From Shinisaurus crocodilurus (Eukaryota > Chordata > Lepidosauria > Squamata > Shinisauridae), in contig CM037878.1 of the NCBI GenBank assembly GCA_021292165.1, forward strand, positions 292,750,971-292,814,970: 64,000 nucleotides of DNA, given 5' to 3'. The position numbers and the translations under genes are program-made. The notes beneath the pieces are model-generated. The model was given only the letters and a program-made list of their open reading frames with translations, did not search any database and was not told the origin of the DNA. Shown here piece after piece: positions 1-11,300 of this stretch; position 1 is the stretch's first letter, and the number at the start of each line of letters is the position of its first letter.

Positions 1-193
1 GGGTCACTAGAGTTGACTAGCTCTGTTCTTTTTGCAAAAAAATTGTGCCTCCGCTGCTAGAGACTACTCATGGCGGGTGGTGTCTGGCCATGTGCAAGCC
101 CTTCTACCAAAGGAGAAGAGAAAGCCAGGGAATCAGCAAAAACAGTGTTCCGTTCATGGCTTTGTCTCGCCTTCTTTGGCCTCGGGGCAACAA

Positions 194-293
194 NNNNNNN
201 NNNNNNNNNNNNNNNNNNNNNNNNNNNNNNNNNNNNNNNNNNNNNNNNNNNNNNNNNNNNNNNNNNNNNNNNNNNNNNNNNNNNNNNNNNNNN
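194..293. other. Assembly gap of 100 N
   Basis: Exactly 100 N, the usual placeholder for a gap of unknown length. The flanks are CpG-rich, which may explain the gap. Reading frames crossing it mean nothing. Confidence 0.99.
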
Positions 294-1760
294 GAGGGCG
301 ACGGCGCATGCGGGCCTTGGCGTCCGCCTGTGAACGACACGCCCGCCGGCAGAGGCGGTCTCACTCCGGGCGTCTTTAAAGCTAAGAGCTGGGCCGAAAT
401 CATTAACTGATTGCTTGGCGGCTGCAGTGGACGAGAATGGCAGGGGGCGGCAGCTGCTCCTGCTGCCCTCTGGCCCTCACTGACCGATCCCTACAGTTCA
501 CCCTCACTGACAAGCCGCCTGGCCTTTTGGCGATGAACCCCTTTGAACCCTCACTGACCAATCCTCCGAACCTCGCTATCTGACCTTCGCTCACCAACTT
601 CTACATTTGACCCTCAGTGACCAACTCCCTGCCTCACTTACCAACCCACCCCCAGTGCACCGAAGCCGAGGCTCCCCCAGGCAAGAGAGAACAGCATCTA
701 GCGGATCTGTTTCTGTCCTGCCGAGTTTGAGTCCTTGGGAGCTGGATGGCAAGCCTTCTCGCTGTAGTTGCGGGAAGCTATCGTGGTCCCGAATCCCAGA
801 CCTGGAGAAATCCCTCCGCAAGGAGGCAGCAGGAACGGATCGCTGGAGAATGGCCAGCCCTGCCATGGATGAATTTGCTCACCCGATAGACCAGACCAGG
901 TGCAGTATCTCTGGCCGGGTTCACGCAGCACTTTAAACCCACAGAGGTTCTGAAACTTCTGTGGGTTTAAAGTTGCCCTGCCCCACCTCCAAGTAATGAT
1001 TGGGCACAGCAGTGTTCCCTGGGCTGGCCATCTCCCTCGCCTCTTCCCTCCTCGGTCCTCCTGCAGGTATCCCAGGGTGCACTGCAGGAGCACCGAGTCC
1101 GCCCCCCCCTAACCCCGCCACTGGGGATTCCCTCTGGCTTTGCCCTTCCCGAGGTGCTATGGCAAAACCAAGGACAGTTGGGGGTTTCCCAGCACCCGCC
1201 CCCCAAAAAACCTCAGGGATCCTGTGTGGAAGCGGGGAAATTGAGAAGGTGTCCCCCAAAACACCCTTTTTTGCCGGATCTTGGCTTTTTTTTTTTTTTT
1301 TTTAGGGGGGCGTTATCCAGCCTTGGGAAAGTGAAGGCAGCCCAGGGGGACTTGAGCACCCCCCAATCTGAATATTCTGCTGCAAAAGGGTGCTTTCCAC
1401 ACACCCCAACCTTTTTTCCCCCTTTAATGTAAAAGAAATAGGTAGCCGTGTGGGGGCTATGAAGTTCCAATCCGGCATGGTCACTGTGTCCATTCAGGCA
1501 AGTGTCCATGCCAAATTGGAACTTTTCAGCCCATTGCTATTTCTTTTCCATTCTTTTTTGCCGCTCTTGCCAAGGGGCTCTGTGCCTTTTCGGCTTCTCT
1601 CGGTGGGTTAGCCTGTCATCCGGGTTCAGACAGCCCGCTACACCTACTAGGGTTTTCTTAACCCCACTGCAAGCCATGGCTGAGCAGGGCGGCTCATAAT
1701 AAGCCACACCAGGTTGACTTATAAACCACCATGCAGCGTTCGGACAAAACGCTAGCCACT
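294..1760. other. Unassigned sequence left of the MROH exons
   Basis: I recognise no exon here. 470-640 has an irregular direct repeat built on CCCTCACTGACC-like words. A hairpin lies at 931-972. Poly-T and poly-C runs are common. It may hold the remaining MROH exons or be 3' flank. Confidence 0.4.
931..972. repeat. Short hairpin
   Basis: CTTTAAACCCACAGAGGTTC is followed after one base by its near-exact reverse complement, giving a stem of about 20 bp. Confidence 0.7.
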
Positions 1761-1771
1761 CCACCTCTCTT

Positions 1772-1934
1772 CAGGGCCGGTGCTACCATTAGGCCAACTA
1801 GGCAGCCGCCTAGGGCGCAGGGCTAAAGGGGCGCCAGAACTGCCTTGAAAAAAAATACTGCGCGCTCAAGTGGGAAGGGGGGCGCTAAATATCTGATCTT
1901 GCCTAGGGCTCCAAACTGCCTTGCACCGGCCCTG
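1772..1934. mobile_element. hAT-type MITE, CAGGGCCGG family, copy 1
   Basis: It begins CAGGGCCGGTGC and ends GCACCGGCCCTG, perfect 12-bp inverted termini. Both sides carry the 8-bp duplication CCTCTCTT (1764-1771 and 1935-1942). The 163-bp length is too short to code for a transposase. Confidence 0.88.
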
Positions 1935-1959
1935 CCTCTCTTGACCAACTGAGGTTTAG

Positions 1960-2395
1960 CGCGTTGTGTGAACCCGGTCTCTCATAAAGGATGTCCGCAA
2001 ATCTCGATCGGGGTGGAAGCGGGGACGAACTCGCACCCGCTCGACACCCCCCCCCCGAGCTGCACGGCACTTACCTTCTCCCCGGCTCGGCACATCTCCC
2101 CAGAGAGGAGCTGGGGAGAGGAACTTCCGGGTCCCCGGCGCTGCGGTTTTAGCATAAATACCATAGAAAACCACCTTAAAATGGCTGCGCGGCCATTTTA
2201 AGGTGGTTTTCTATGATGTTTACCTGAAAAAAGCAGCGCCGGGGTCCCGTCGCGTCAGTTCCTGGAACAGCGCCGGGACCCGTCATGTCACTTCCGGGTC
2301 CCGGGAAAGTCCGCCGGGAGCCTCATGTCGCCGCGGGAGGAGTCGAGTGGCGGGGGTGCTCGCCGAGCACAAGGCGAGCACCCCAACAGGTATGC
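1960..2395. mobile_element. GC-rich foldback element, copy 1
   Basis: A near-perfect palindrome at 2162-2215 (arms CATAGAAAACCACCTTAAAA) is flanked by longer imperfect arms with GGTCCCCGGCGCTGCGG and CGTCATGTCACTTCCGGG. A related copy is at about 10690-11045. The outer ends are not defined. Confidence 0.65.
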
Positions 2396-2892
2396 GTACA
2401 TTGCTAGCTCAGGCCAGGGGTTCCTATCTGGCCCCCTGGGGTTTCCCAGAAGGCCACGCCCACTTCCCCCGCCACCGGTCCTTTGGTGCTTTCCCAGCTT
2501 TTGTGCAGTTCTTCCCCATTTAAGAAAAAAAGGGTCGAATGGCCTCTCCCAAGGCTTCGTTACTGGCAGTAAGAGGTTAAACTAAAAGATGCTGGCATTT
2601 TGGGCCCCACCCCATTTGTGCCTTTGGCCCCGCCCACCACTGGAATGCGGGCCCCCGAGAACTTCTCTAAGATGGAATCGGGCCCTTGGGGCTGAAAGAG
2701 GTTCAACACCCCAGCGCTGGCCTATCCAGGGGAGGGGGCTCGAGCCGTGAGACTTCAGTCCTGCTCTTCTCAAAGTTCCCCCTTCCCTCCTCCACTCCCA
2801 GGCCCCGCCTGATGGGGTCCCAACTGGCCCCGCCACTGCCTCCCCGGGGCAGGGCAGAAAGCACACCTGGCTTGGAAGGACCCGGCTCTTAC

Positions 2893-3057
2893 GTGCTGAA
2901 CAAAGGGAGCAGCTTCTCAGCCAGGCTGACCGATATCGCTCCGCTGCATGAACTTCAGAAGGTTCTGGATGGCCGCGATGCCCTCGGTGACAACCCCGCC
3001 GTCGCCCTCCTCCAAGCTCCCCAAGAGGGTGGGCATCAGAGCCTTGACCTCCTCCAC
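2893..3057 (-). CDS. MROH-like exon 17, with a one-base frameshift
   Basis: From acceptor TTTGCAG it reads [20 protein letters not shown] to KFMQRSDI (42 codons). It then hits TGA four codons later. Shifting by one base at about 2930-2932 restores [12 protein letters not shown], which fits the family and runs to a strong donor GCAC|GTAAGA. An extra G in the run GATATCGGTCAG would explain this. Further 3' exons were not found in 1-2890, a stretch that contains the 100-nt gap. Confidence 0.8.
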
Positions 3058-5337
3058 CTGCAAACAGGAAAGCAGCTCGGCACATCGGCCTCTTCTTACT
3101 TCTCAACACAACAGGCAATTCACTTACGGAAGGTGAGCCCCCCGCCCGCCCCCCCCAGCTAGCCTTGGCCGACAGTCAGCCCAAATTCACGGAGGAGGAG
3201 ATCGACGGTGGTTAGGCCATGATAGGTCGACGGGACCTTCATGCTCAGAGGGAGACAGACGGCCTTCTCCTTGTCCACAGACGGCCTTCTCCTTGTCCCC
3301 TCAGCCAGAGCAGCTAGACTGGTGGGGACGAGGAGAGGGCCTTTTCTGTGGCGGCCCCTGTACTGTGGAACTCTCTCCCGAGTGACCTCCGCCATGCCCC
3401 CTCTCTGCTGAGCTTCCGCCGCTCACTAAAAACTTGGCTGTTCAGGCGGGAATATGGGGTGGGCTAAGATTTTAAAATTTTTATACTGTTTTACATGTAA
3501 TTTTATCCTGTTTTTATCTTACATCGCCTGTTTTTATCTTACACATCGCCCAGGGTGGCTGGTTTGCCGGCCAGATGGGCGATAAATAAATGTAAATAAT
3601 AAATAAATAATAAATAGACGACCTCTGAAGACTGGATGCTTGGGACAAACCATCAGGGAGCCTGTTGTCCATACAGGGGCACTGCCTGTGCACTTCCCAG
3701 AGGCATCTTGCTGGTTGTTACTGGAATAGAATCCTCATTTAGAGGGGGGGCGGATTGGCCTGAACCAGCAGAACAGTTGTTATATTGTCTGCATAATCAT
3801 ATAATCATAATCAACTAAATGGCTTGGGGGGGGCCAGCCAGGGTATCTGAAGGATCGTCTCCTCCCATATGTTCCTGCCCGGACACTAAGATCTTCTTCA
3901 GCAGTCCTTCTCCGAGAGCCCCTGCCAAAGGAAGTGAGGCAGGTGGCTACCAGGAGCAGGGCCTTTTCTGCTGTGGCACCCCGGTTTATGGAATGAGCTC
4001 CCCAAAGAGGTTCGCCTGGAGCCTACTTTGTATTCTTTCCGGCGCCAGGTGAAGACCTTTCTGTGTCTCCCAGGCATTTTAATCATTTTAAATCATCTTA
4101 ATCATTTTAATCTTGTCGTCGTTCTTAATTCCGTTATTGTAACTGCTGCTGGCTAGCTCTGCTGTTTGTTTTTAATCTGTGGTTTTAAATTTTATATTTT
4201 ATATTGTATTTTATGATTTTAACTGTTGTGAACCGCCCAGAGAGCTTCGGCCATTGGGCGGTATAAAAATGTATTCAATAAATAAATAAATACATACATA
4301 TTTGGACCTTTTTACCCCACTCCAAGCCCCAGAGCAGAGCCAGCCACAAATAAATATCCCCCTCCTCCTCCTCCTCCTCCTCCTCCTCCTCCTCCACCCC
4401 GGCATCTCTAGTTAAAAGGACCAGGTGCTGGGAAAAGATCCATTTCTGTCCCAGAACTTGGAGTGCTGCTGCCAGTCAGAAGACCATCCTGGGCTAGATG
4501 GACGAAGCACAAGGCAGCTTCAGATGCGAGAACAGCAGTGGTGCAGTGGAACGGGGGCTCGCAGGGACACAGCCCCGGCATGTGTTTATTAGCAGGGGCT
4601 CTGGCATCTTCTCTCCCCCCCCACCCCCTCTGACTTTCCTGTTCCCTCTGAGCTTAGTTGCAATCTTCACAGTCCGGGGGCGGGAGGATGGATTTCCCAG
4701 CAACAATACATTGTTCCTTGTCATCATGCAAAGTATTCTGGGGTGTCTTGAGCTTGAACAGGCAATTAAGACCCACGAAGGTTTACAAAAGAACTACTCC
4801 TGGCGGGGATGAAAACTCTTAGAACTGGGTCGTTGATATGGATCGACGTGGCCCGCCTGCAGTCTTTGGGCTCTCCTCGGGGTTTTTGGCTATGGGGACG
4901 GTCTTGAGGACAGGGCCGGTGCTACCATTAGGCCAACTAGGCGGCTGCCTAGGGCGCCGGGCTAAAGGGGGCACCAGGAGCATAGGGCTGGAGGGAGGGA
5001 GGGCTCAAGTGGGAAGAGGGGGGTGCTAAATATCTGATCTTGCCTAGGGCACCAAACTGCCTTGCACCGGCCCTGCTTGAGGAGCAGGCTGCCCTTCAAA
5101 ACTGACCACTACACCACCGGTGGTCATTTCCCAGTGCTGTTGGCCCTGTAGCTGCTTTCTCACCTTATCCGGATGGATGGCCAGGATGCCCAGCGCTCGC
5201 AGGCCGAGAGAACGGATGTCTGGGCTGGGGTCTCTCGTCCATTCCTCCAGACTCTCAAAAATCTGTTCGGCTGGGAGCTGCTCGATCTCTTGGTAGTGGA
5301 GTAGCTGAGGGAGGAAAAGGATGATCATCCATCACAT

Positions 5338-5369
<32 letters not shown>

Positions 5370-8300
5370 AAGTGTCTTCCTTGCTCAGCAAAATCAACAA
5401 CCAGTGGGCACACTTTGCTGGTAGCAACCCTTGGGGCAGGGCAGGGGCGGTGCTAGGTCCCCACTCGGCCATGAAGCTCACTGGGTGATTTTGGGCCAGT
5501 CACGGACCATCAGCCTAACCTACCTCACAGGGCTGTTGTGAGGCGAAAAAGGAGGAGGGTCAGGTATGCCGCCTTGGGCTCCTTGGAGGAAAAGGAGGGA
5601 TATAAATGTAATAATAAATGAATAAATCAATAAATAAAAGATGGTTGTCCACGAGGTTAATTGGGGGGTGGGGGTGGTTTCCCACATACGGTACTTCCCC
5701 CTCTTCTCTTCCTCAACATTTTGGGATCATCTGTAGAAAGTAATGCTGTTGGGGTGTGTCATCATCATCATCAGGCGATCACTCGTGACCGAGTAAGATT
5801 GTCTTCCGGGATAAAAGGAGGAAATTCTAAAGAAGATTGTGTAGACTCTAGCGATGGGTCCGTAAGTGACTGTGGAGGCCAATTCTAGATCCACACAGCT
5901 TCCCACAGTGAGGACACAGGTCACCAGATGGAAGATGGTCCTGTAAAGGATTCGTTTGACGTGCTTTTCGCTTAGCACCTTTCTCCCTTTCACCTTGCAC
6001 TCGGGCTTCTTCAAAGTCCATGGAACCTTTGTGAAAGGGGCTGAGAACCCGATCTGATCAGCACAGTCTTTGCTTAAGGAAACATGTTAAAAGAATTTGC
6101 TTCCACAACATGTAGGGAGGGCCACCAATTTGGATGGCTTTATAAAAGGGGATTGGACAAATTCATGGAGGATGAGGAGGCTATCGATGGCTACTAGTCC
6201 TGATGGCTATCTGCTTCCTCCAGTAACAGAGGCAGTATGCCCATATAAACCAGTTGCTGGGGAACATGGGTGGGAGGGTGCTGTTGCACTGGTGTCCTGC
6301 TTCTGGGCTTCCTACAGACCTTTGGTCTAATCCAAACAGACTCTTCTCATGCTCTTATGACTTCTCTGGTCCCACATTTCTGGTAACACTGCTGCTTCTT
6401 ACCTCTACAAAGAAGGCAATGGTGGTTGGCTTGAGTTTCTCGCTGCCTTTGCCAAGAAGACAGAACAACAAGTCCAGGACCCTCGAGGTCTCAGGGCAAG
6501 AAAAGTGCAGCATGGCTCTGGAACACATAGAAGGCAGCCATTTTGATATAGGAAGTATGTTATCATCACCACCCTTAAGAGTAGCCCAAGAATCCAGACT
6601 GCCTTCCCCGCTTCTCTCTCACATTCTTCTGAATGGCTTTTAATTCAGATTCCTTCCTGTAAGAACATAAGAAGAGCCATGTTGGATCAGACCAGTGTTT
6701 CTCAACCTTGGGTCCCCAGATGTTTTTGGCCTACAACTCCCAGCATGCCCCAGCCAGCATAGCTGGCTGGGGCATGCTGGGAGTTGTAGGCCAAAAACAT
6801 CTGGGGACCCAAGGTTGAGAAACACTGGATCAGACCAAGGTCCCTCTAGTCCAGCATTCTGTTCACACAGTGGCCAACCAGCTGCCCGCCACAGGAAACC
6901 CACAAGCAGGGCGTGAGTGCAACAGCACCCTCCCGCCCATGTTCCCCAGCAGCTGGTGTACATTGGCATACTGCTTCTGATACTGGAGGAAGCATATAGT
7001 CACTCAGGACTAATAGCCACTGATAGCCTTCTCCTCCAGGAATTTCTCCAATCCCCTTTTAAAGCCCTCTGAGTTGGTGGCCATCACTGCATCTTGTGGA
7101 AGTGAATTCCATGTGAAGAAGGACTTCCTTTTATCTGTCCTGAATCTCCCACTGATCAGCTTCATGGGATGACCCCATTGGGTTCTAGTATTATGAGAGA
7201 GGGAGAAAAAATGTCTCCCTGTCCACTTCCTCCACACCGTGCATAATTCTGTACACCTCTATCATGTCTCCCCTTCTCTCGCCTTTTTTCTAAGCTAAAC
7301 AATCCCAGCTGCTCTAACCTTACCTTTCCTCACGGGGGACTTGCTCCCGCCCCTTGATCATTCTAGTTGCCCTTTTCTACCCTTTTCCCAACTCTACAAT
7401 GTCCTTTTTTAGGTGCGGTGACCAGAACTGTACACAGTATTCCACGTGCGGTCGCACCATAGATTTGTGTAAGGGTAGTATGATATGCAGGCAGGTCTGC
7501 AGAACCTTAGGACTGCGGGTTCTCCGGCTCTCCTGGGGTCTCAATTCCAGGGCTCCCCAAATGGCCACGCATCCTTCCCGAGGCCCCACCCCTCTCCACG
7601 AGCCACCATTGGTGGTTTCATGGTTTCTGTGCAGTCTCTCTCTCTCCCCCCCCCATTCTAAAAGGTTGAAACACCTCTCCTAAGCGACTGGCAGCAAGAG
7701 CTGCAAGCTAAAATAGGCTGGCATTTTGGCCCCGCCCACTTCTGCCCTCGGCCCCGCCCACCACCGGAATGCGGCCCCCAAGAGCTTCTTCAACATGAAA
7801 TTTGGCCCTTGGGCTGAAAGCGCTTCTGCACCACTGCTGCAATCCAACTATTTATCCTGGTGCCCTCCAGATGTGCTGGGACTACAACTCCCATGATTCC
7901 CAGCCAGCATGGTCGATGGTTCCGCAGAGCTCCTCTGCCTACAGCTAGCGGAAGCAAAACCTAATAATATGCAAAATAATGAAACATCTGGACATGTGAT
8001 TCGTTTGCACAATATTATTTTTAACACCCCCTGCAGATAACGGAATCCAGCCATCCTTGGCACAGGGCCTCAGCTACCTCGGGGAAGGATGACGATTATT
8101 TCTAAATTGCAGAACATGTAGTCACACACTTAGCCCTGACTGTATTTTCTCTTCTCAAGTACTTCTCTATCTATCTATCTATCTATCTATCTAAATCACT
8201 ATCACTAGATCACTATCAGATAAAAGGAAGTTCTTCTTCACACCGCCCAGAGAGCCAGCGTGGCGTAGTGGTGAGAGAGCGTCGGACTGGGACTCGGGAG

Positions 8301-11300
8301 ATCCGGGTTCTAGTCCCCGCTCGGCCATGAAACTCACTGGGTGACTTTGGACCAGTCACTGCCTCTCAGCCTAACCTACCTCACAGGGTTGTTGTGAGGA
8401 TAAAATGGAGAGGAGGAGGAGGAGGATTATGTAAGCCGCCTTGGGTTCCTTGCAGGAAAAAAGGTGGGGTATAAATATAATAAATAAATAAACTATGGAA
8501 TTCACTTCCACAAGATGTAGTGATGGCCACCCATCTGGAGGGCTTTGAAAGGGGATTGGACAAATTCATGGAGGAGAAGGCTATCGGTGGCTGCTAGGCT
8601 GATTGGCTATGTGCTTCCTCCAGTATCAGAGGCAGTATGCCCATGTGCACCAGTTGCTGGGGAACATGGGCGGGAAGGTGCTGCTGCACTCATGTCCTGC
8701 TTGTGGGATCCAGTGGGCAGCTGGTTGGCCACTGTGTGAACAGAATGCCGGACTAGATGGACCCTGGGTCTGATCCAGCAGGGCACTTCCTTCTGATGTT
8801 CTTATCTATAATTATTTCTTGGCTGCCTTTAACCCTCTCGAGGGGGCATACAAAATTAAAAACACATCTAACTAAAATGGATACAATAGCTTTAAAAAAA
8901 AAAGTCTTCCCGGGGTTCCGCTGTGCAGGGGAGGGGTGGGGAAGTCAAGGGAACGGCAGCGCTCACCTGGCCAGCAGGGCGGCCCCCTGGAGCACCTTCC
9001 CGGCACTCTGGAGCATGGTCCAGCCCCGCATCCTCTCCATGAAGGTGACCTCGTAGCGGCACCCGACGCGGATGAGGAGCAGCTTGATGGCCTCCGCCGC
9101 AAAGCTAAACAAACCAAACAGCCTGGTTAATTCCCTCTGCCGATAGCTCCTTGCTGCAGCGGTTTGGGAGGGCAGTTTGCAGCATGGGGGGAGTCACAGG
9201 AGCATCTCAAATGGGCTTTAAACCGAGTGAGACCACTTTGTCCGGCAATGGCTCCCTAGACGGAGGTTTCCTTGGACCTGCTACCGGAGACGGAACCCGG
9301 GACGTTCTGCATTTAAGGCGTGTGCTCTCCCGCTGAGCGAGGCCCCTCACCCCACAAGAAGAGAAGAACCGCTGACCCCCTCAACTCCCTCTTTACCACC
9401 TGCCGGTCATGCAGCAAGACAGATCATCGAATCATCGAATGGTAGAGTCGGAAGGGACCTATAAGGCCATGGAGTCCAGCCCCCCTGCTCAAGGCAGGAG
9501 GACAGATGTGGGCAGCCCAGGCAGTCACCCGTCCAAGCAGTGACCCGGCTCGTGCCTGCTTCGCTTCAGCACGTGGCCGGCATTACGTGCTCTCGACGCC
9601 ACCTGCACTGCATCCTCACTAACCCTTCTCATAATCCTTATGGCTTCTCGCCTTTCCTGCCGACGATCATGGTTAATGCATTGCTAGGGTGGTCTATATC
9701 AGGGGTGGGCAACTTTGGGAGGTCTGGGAACCCCCGAGCCATCCCCACCTGGTGAATTATAATGGAAACGGCACGAAGGCCCTGAGTACAAAGATAAAGG
9801 AAATATTTATTATATAATTATTTCAAGGAAATGATAAGGTTTTCAATTTTTGAAAAACAAACAACAATTTATGTGACTTATTATAAACATAAGTACCACA
9901 TGACAAAGTAAAAAGTATCCAGAATTCGTGGTCCAAAATAAACCAAAGTGTCCAAGGTCACTGAATGTTGTAACCAAAGTATGAAAATAGGGAAGATAAG
10001 ACAACGTTTCTAGATATGTTGCGTCGTTTCGTAATCTTCTTCAGTCAACAGTCAAAAGATGCAGGCTGCAGGCCTTACACTTTTGTGAATTATAAATCTA
10101 TGAATCTTGTAAAACTTTGACTGTTGACTGAAGAAGATTACGAAACAACACAACATATCTAGACACGTTGTCTTATCTTCCCTATTTTCATACTTTGGTT
10201 ACAACATTCAGTGACCTTGGACACTTTGGTTTATTTTGGACCACGAAATGCATTCAGAGCACTACGGAGCGCCAGAAGGGTCACCCTATTACAGCTCTGT
10301 ACGGAGCCCTGGAAAGATGAAATCTAGCTGGCAGACAAGCTAGATTTGGCGTTTTGGATGTTCTGTAGTGAGGGAACCAGGCAGCTTACGGGTGATGTGG
10401 GACCCCAGAATAATGGCCTTGGTACTTCTTCCCCCACAGGTACGTACCTTGCTAGGCTGTCCCCCGGTCCACAACACTTCCTGAAGGAATTGACATCTGG
10501 CAAAGTTTCAGCCTGATTGCTGAAGTAGAGTTCGACGAGGAAAGACATCAGGAGCTCCGGGTAGAGCCTCTGGATGGCTTCTTTGGATTCGGGCACGGAG
10601 ATCACCTCGTAGAGAGCCTGCATTATCTGGGAGGGGCAAGAAAAGAGCGGTGGGGAAAGGCTTTGAGGTAGGGATGTCATGGAAATTGATGGGGGGGGGT
10701 GGAAATGGGGGCAAACTCGCTCAGTTCGACCCCCCCGAGCCCCGCTGAACTTACCTTTCCCCAGCTCACCACATCTACCCGGAGAGGAGCCGGGGAGAGG
10801 TTCTTCCAGGTCCCCGGCACTGCACTTTTCACGTAAGTTCCATAGAAAACCAGTTTAAAACAGCCGCGATTTGCTATGCGCGGCTGTTTTATGCTGGTTT
10901 TCTATGGTACTAACGTGAAAACCGCAGCGCAGGGGACCCGTCGCGTCACTTCCGGGTCCCCGGAACGTCTGCTGGAAGCCTCCATGTTAAGAAAATAGTC
11001 AACCGGCATGGAGGCTCCCGGCGGACTGCTGGCGAAGGAGGTAAGGGGTCCTCATACGCCCCTACTTTGAGGCAAAACCTTATCTGTCCTTGGGAGCCCT
11101 GCTCACCTTTTGTGAAGGAACTGGGGAATCCTGTCCCTTTGTCCTCCTTCTGAGCTAAACTGCAGAGTTCGCTCACTACCACCAACCCCAGTATAGACAA
11201 TTTCACTCCATGGTGGGGAATGCCTTTGAAGAACTTGCCTCGGAGTGGGGAGATCTGTTACCCCCAGTCTCTTAGTATAAGATCGTTCCAACCTCCCCCA

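Noticed and set aside
32..410. Overlapping frames at the left edge
   Set aside because: They run through 100 N and have no recognisable domain.
1000..1100. Possible further MROH exon on the minus strand (LLQCTLGYLQEDRGG)
   Set aside because: The word looks HEAT-like, but no donor in a consistent phase was found and the match is short.
10100..10190. Hammerhead ribozyme in the foldback element (CTGAAGA...CGAAAC...GTTGTC)
   Set aside because: A short stem III and a GTC-like site can be drawn, but stem II lacks its G-C base pair and stem I does not pair with the sequence upstream. The core match is probably chance.
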